Below, in pieces: positions 36,937 to 37,899 of a stretch of DNA of 37,899 nt (within the stretch, counting starts at the first letter, position 1; each line of letters begins with the position of its first letter). The DNA is taken from contig JAEXRM010000043.1 in assembly GCA_023440865.1 (NCBI GenBank), positions 1 through 37,899 of the forward strand, read 5' to 3'. The position numbers and the translations under genes were made by a program. The notes under the pieces were generated by a model. The model was given only the letters and a program-made list of their open reading frames with translations, was not told the origin of the DNA and did no database searches. This DNA is from Bacillota bacterium (GTDB lineage Bacteria > Bacillota > Clostridia > DSM-8532).

Positions 36937-37821
36937 TCATGGCTTTCGCCCGATCACCACATCATCCGGCTGGAGGGCACCCAGCAGCAATGCCGATGCC
37001 GGATCGTGAAGCGCCAGATTCTCCGCCAGCCGGGACGCACCATGGTTGGCATAACAGTAGACGCATTGATGCGGACAGCAACGATATGCCCCGATGTCAA
37101 CGGAGGGTTGGCAGCCGCAACCGGGACGCTGGTTCCTGTCCTTCCCACCCGATACGACGCCGGTAAAGGACGGGTCAATGCAATGACCCGGCAGGATGCC
37201 ATGTCGGGCCAGGTCCTGCGGCTCGGCGCAGGCTTCCACCGTCATGCCGAACCGGGTGGCCGTCTCCACAAGGCAGGGTGCCAGCGCCGACACCATGGCC
37301 GCATCGGGAACGGTGACCTGGGCGCGGCGCAGCGCACCCGCTCCGGTGCGGTACGCGTCGAGAAAGCTGATGACGCAGCGCTGCGCCGCACCGGACAGCG
37401 CACGCGCCAATGCCTCGAAGTTCCGTCGGTGATCCGCGACGGTCCACGCCGGATGCGCCAGAATGGGGTCATACCGCCACTTGACGCGATGCGGGCCCAG
37501 CTTGTCCGAGAGGCGACGAAAGGTTCGCACCGCTTCGTCAGCCGATGGCACGCCGGGTTCCAGCGTAGCGCCATACCCCGTGATGGTGTACAGGAAGCCA
37601 TAATCGTAATCGGCCAGTTCCTCCAGCCGGGGCAGCAGGGGGGCGGGATTCTTCGACCAGAACACGATGAAGTCGACATCCTGCGGCCTCAGGGATATGC
37701 GGGATACCTGATGGAACCGCATGGGGTTCCGAACGAGCACCTCTCCCTGGGCGATGCGGCGCAGGAACCAGTCGGCATAGCATGCGGGGATATCGGTGCG
37801 GCGGCTGGCACTGATGATCAT
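36937..37821 (-). CDS. DUF1848 family protein with C-terminal CxxxCxxC motif
   Basis: 294 residues, ATG at 37821 with AGGAG 6 bases upstream. The family is recognised from 'MIISASRRTDIPACYADWFL' (1-20), 'VLVRNPMRFHQVSRISL', 'VDFIVFWSKNPAPLL' and 'VKWRYDPIL', all typical of DUF1848. The C-terminus has 'KDRNQRPGCGCQPSVDIGAY' followed by Cys249-x3-Cys253-x2-Cys256 (CPHQCVYC), the spacing of a radical-SAM 4Fe-4S site, plus nearby Cys pairs. A TIM-barrel fold with the cluster motif at the C-terminal end instead of the N-terminal end would be unusual. Function is not known. It is probably transcribed from a promoter beyond the window. Confidence 0.9.
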   Translation of the reverse strand: MIISASRRTDIPACYADWFLRRIAQGEVLVRNPMRFHQVSRISLRPQDVDFIVFWSKNPAPLLPRLEELADYDYGFLYTITGYGATLEPGVPSADEAVRTFRRLSDKLGPHRVKWRYDPILAHPAWTVADHRRNFEALARALSGAAQRCVISFLDAYRTGAGALRRAQVTVPDAAMVSALAPCLVETATRFGMTVEACAEPQDLARHGILPGHCIDPSFTGVVSGGKDRNQRPGCGCQPSVDIGAYRCCPHQCVYCYANHGASRLAENLALHDPASALLLGALQPDDVVIGRKP

Positions 37822-37864
37822 GTGCGGCTCCTGACGGTGCGACGCCGCATGGCGGCGGCGGGGT

Positions 37865-37898
37865 GCGGGCGTGTTCGGGGGCGGGGCGTGTTCGGGGG
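37865..37898. repeat. 17-bp tandem repeat upstream of the DUF1848 gene
   Basis: Two units, 37865-37881 and 37882-37898, with the core GGCGTGTTCGGGGG. The array may continue past the window edge. Confidence 0.7.
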
Positions 37899-37899
37899 T

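Noticed and set aside
36861..37166. A 101-codon plus-strand frame beginning MTQKTHAQ near the DUF1848 gene.
   Set aside because: No ribosome binding site, and most of it is antisense to the DUF1848 gene.

Overview
This window is GC-rich (roughly two thirds G+C by eye) with AGGAGG-type ribosome binding sites and TTGACA/TATAAT-type promoters. It has bacterial housekeeping and accessory genes on both strands. Paired stalk-domain repeats, a SagB-type nitroreductase, a TerC-like protein, a YgjV-like protein and a DUF1848 protein together suggest a high-GC anaerobic member of the Bacillota (Clostridia-like), possibly plant-fibre associated. That assignment is inference. No rRNA, tRNA, CRISPR array, transposase or phage gene was seen.

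Layout. 1-4325 (+): the 3' end of a BtrH/C39-like gene, a secreted stalk-domain protein, a small lipoprotein, a SagB-type nitroreductase and a HAD phosphatase. 4358-7883 (+): a MarR regulator with a near-consensus promoter, then two ArsA/Get3-type ATPases flanking an 86-residue helical protein; no arsenic genes are present. 7878-13140 (-): sbcD-sbcC, converging on the second ArsA with a few bases of overlap. 13522-14358 (+): a membrane diguanylate cyclase. 14536-19089: a sugar-metabolism block made of an FGGY kinase (-), an Fe-S aldo/keto reductase (+) and an FAD oxidoreductase (-). 19332-28928 (+): a 1760-residue thioester-less alpha-2-macroglobulin, an unknown polytopic membrane protein, a membrane-anchored subtilisin-like protease, a TerC-type transporter and a YgjV/GNAT-like protein. 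28996-34703 (-): a glycan block with two Gfo/Idh/MocA oxidoreductases, a GH3 beta-xylosidase/glucosidase and a CE15-like esterase. None of these four has a signal peptide, so they probably act on imported oligosaccharides. 35078-36659 (-): a run of very small ORFs with strong ribosome binding sites, interrupted by a strong terminator and ending in a protein that resembles only the N-terminal domain of HflX. 36937-37821 (-): a DUF1848 protein.

Two signals stand out. The first is the 36659-to-35078 unit: a strong promoter, an 11-codon ORF with a perfect ribosome binding site, a 58-codon ORF whose stop codon lies on a T7-tailed terminator, two more small ORFs and an HflX-N-like gene. It has the architecture of a translation-controlled attenuator. 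The second is a recurrent pattern of short degenerate tandem repeats (periods about 20 to 47 bp) that begin at or next to the stop codons of unrelated genes, at six or more places in the window.
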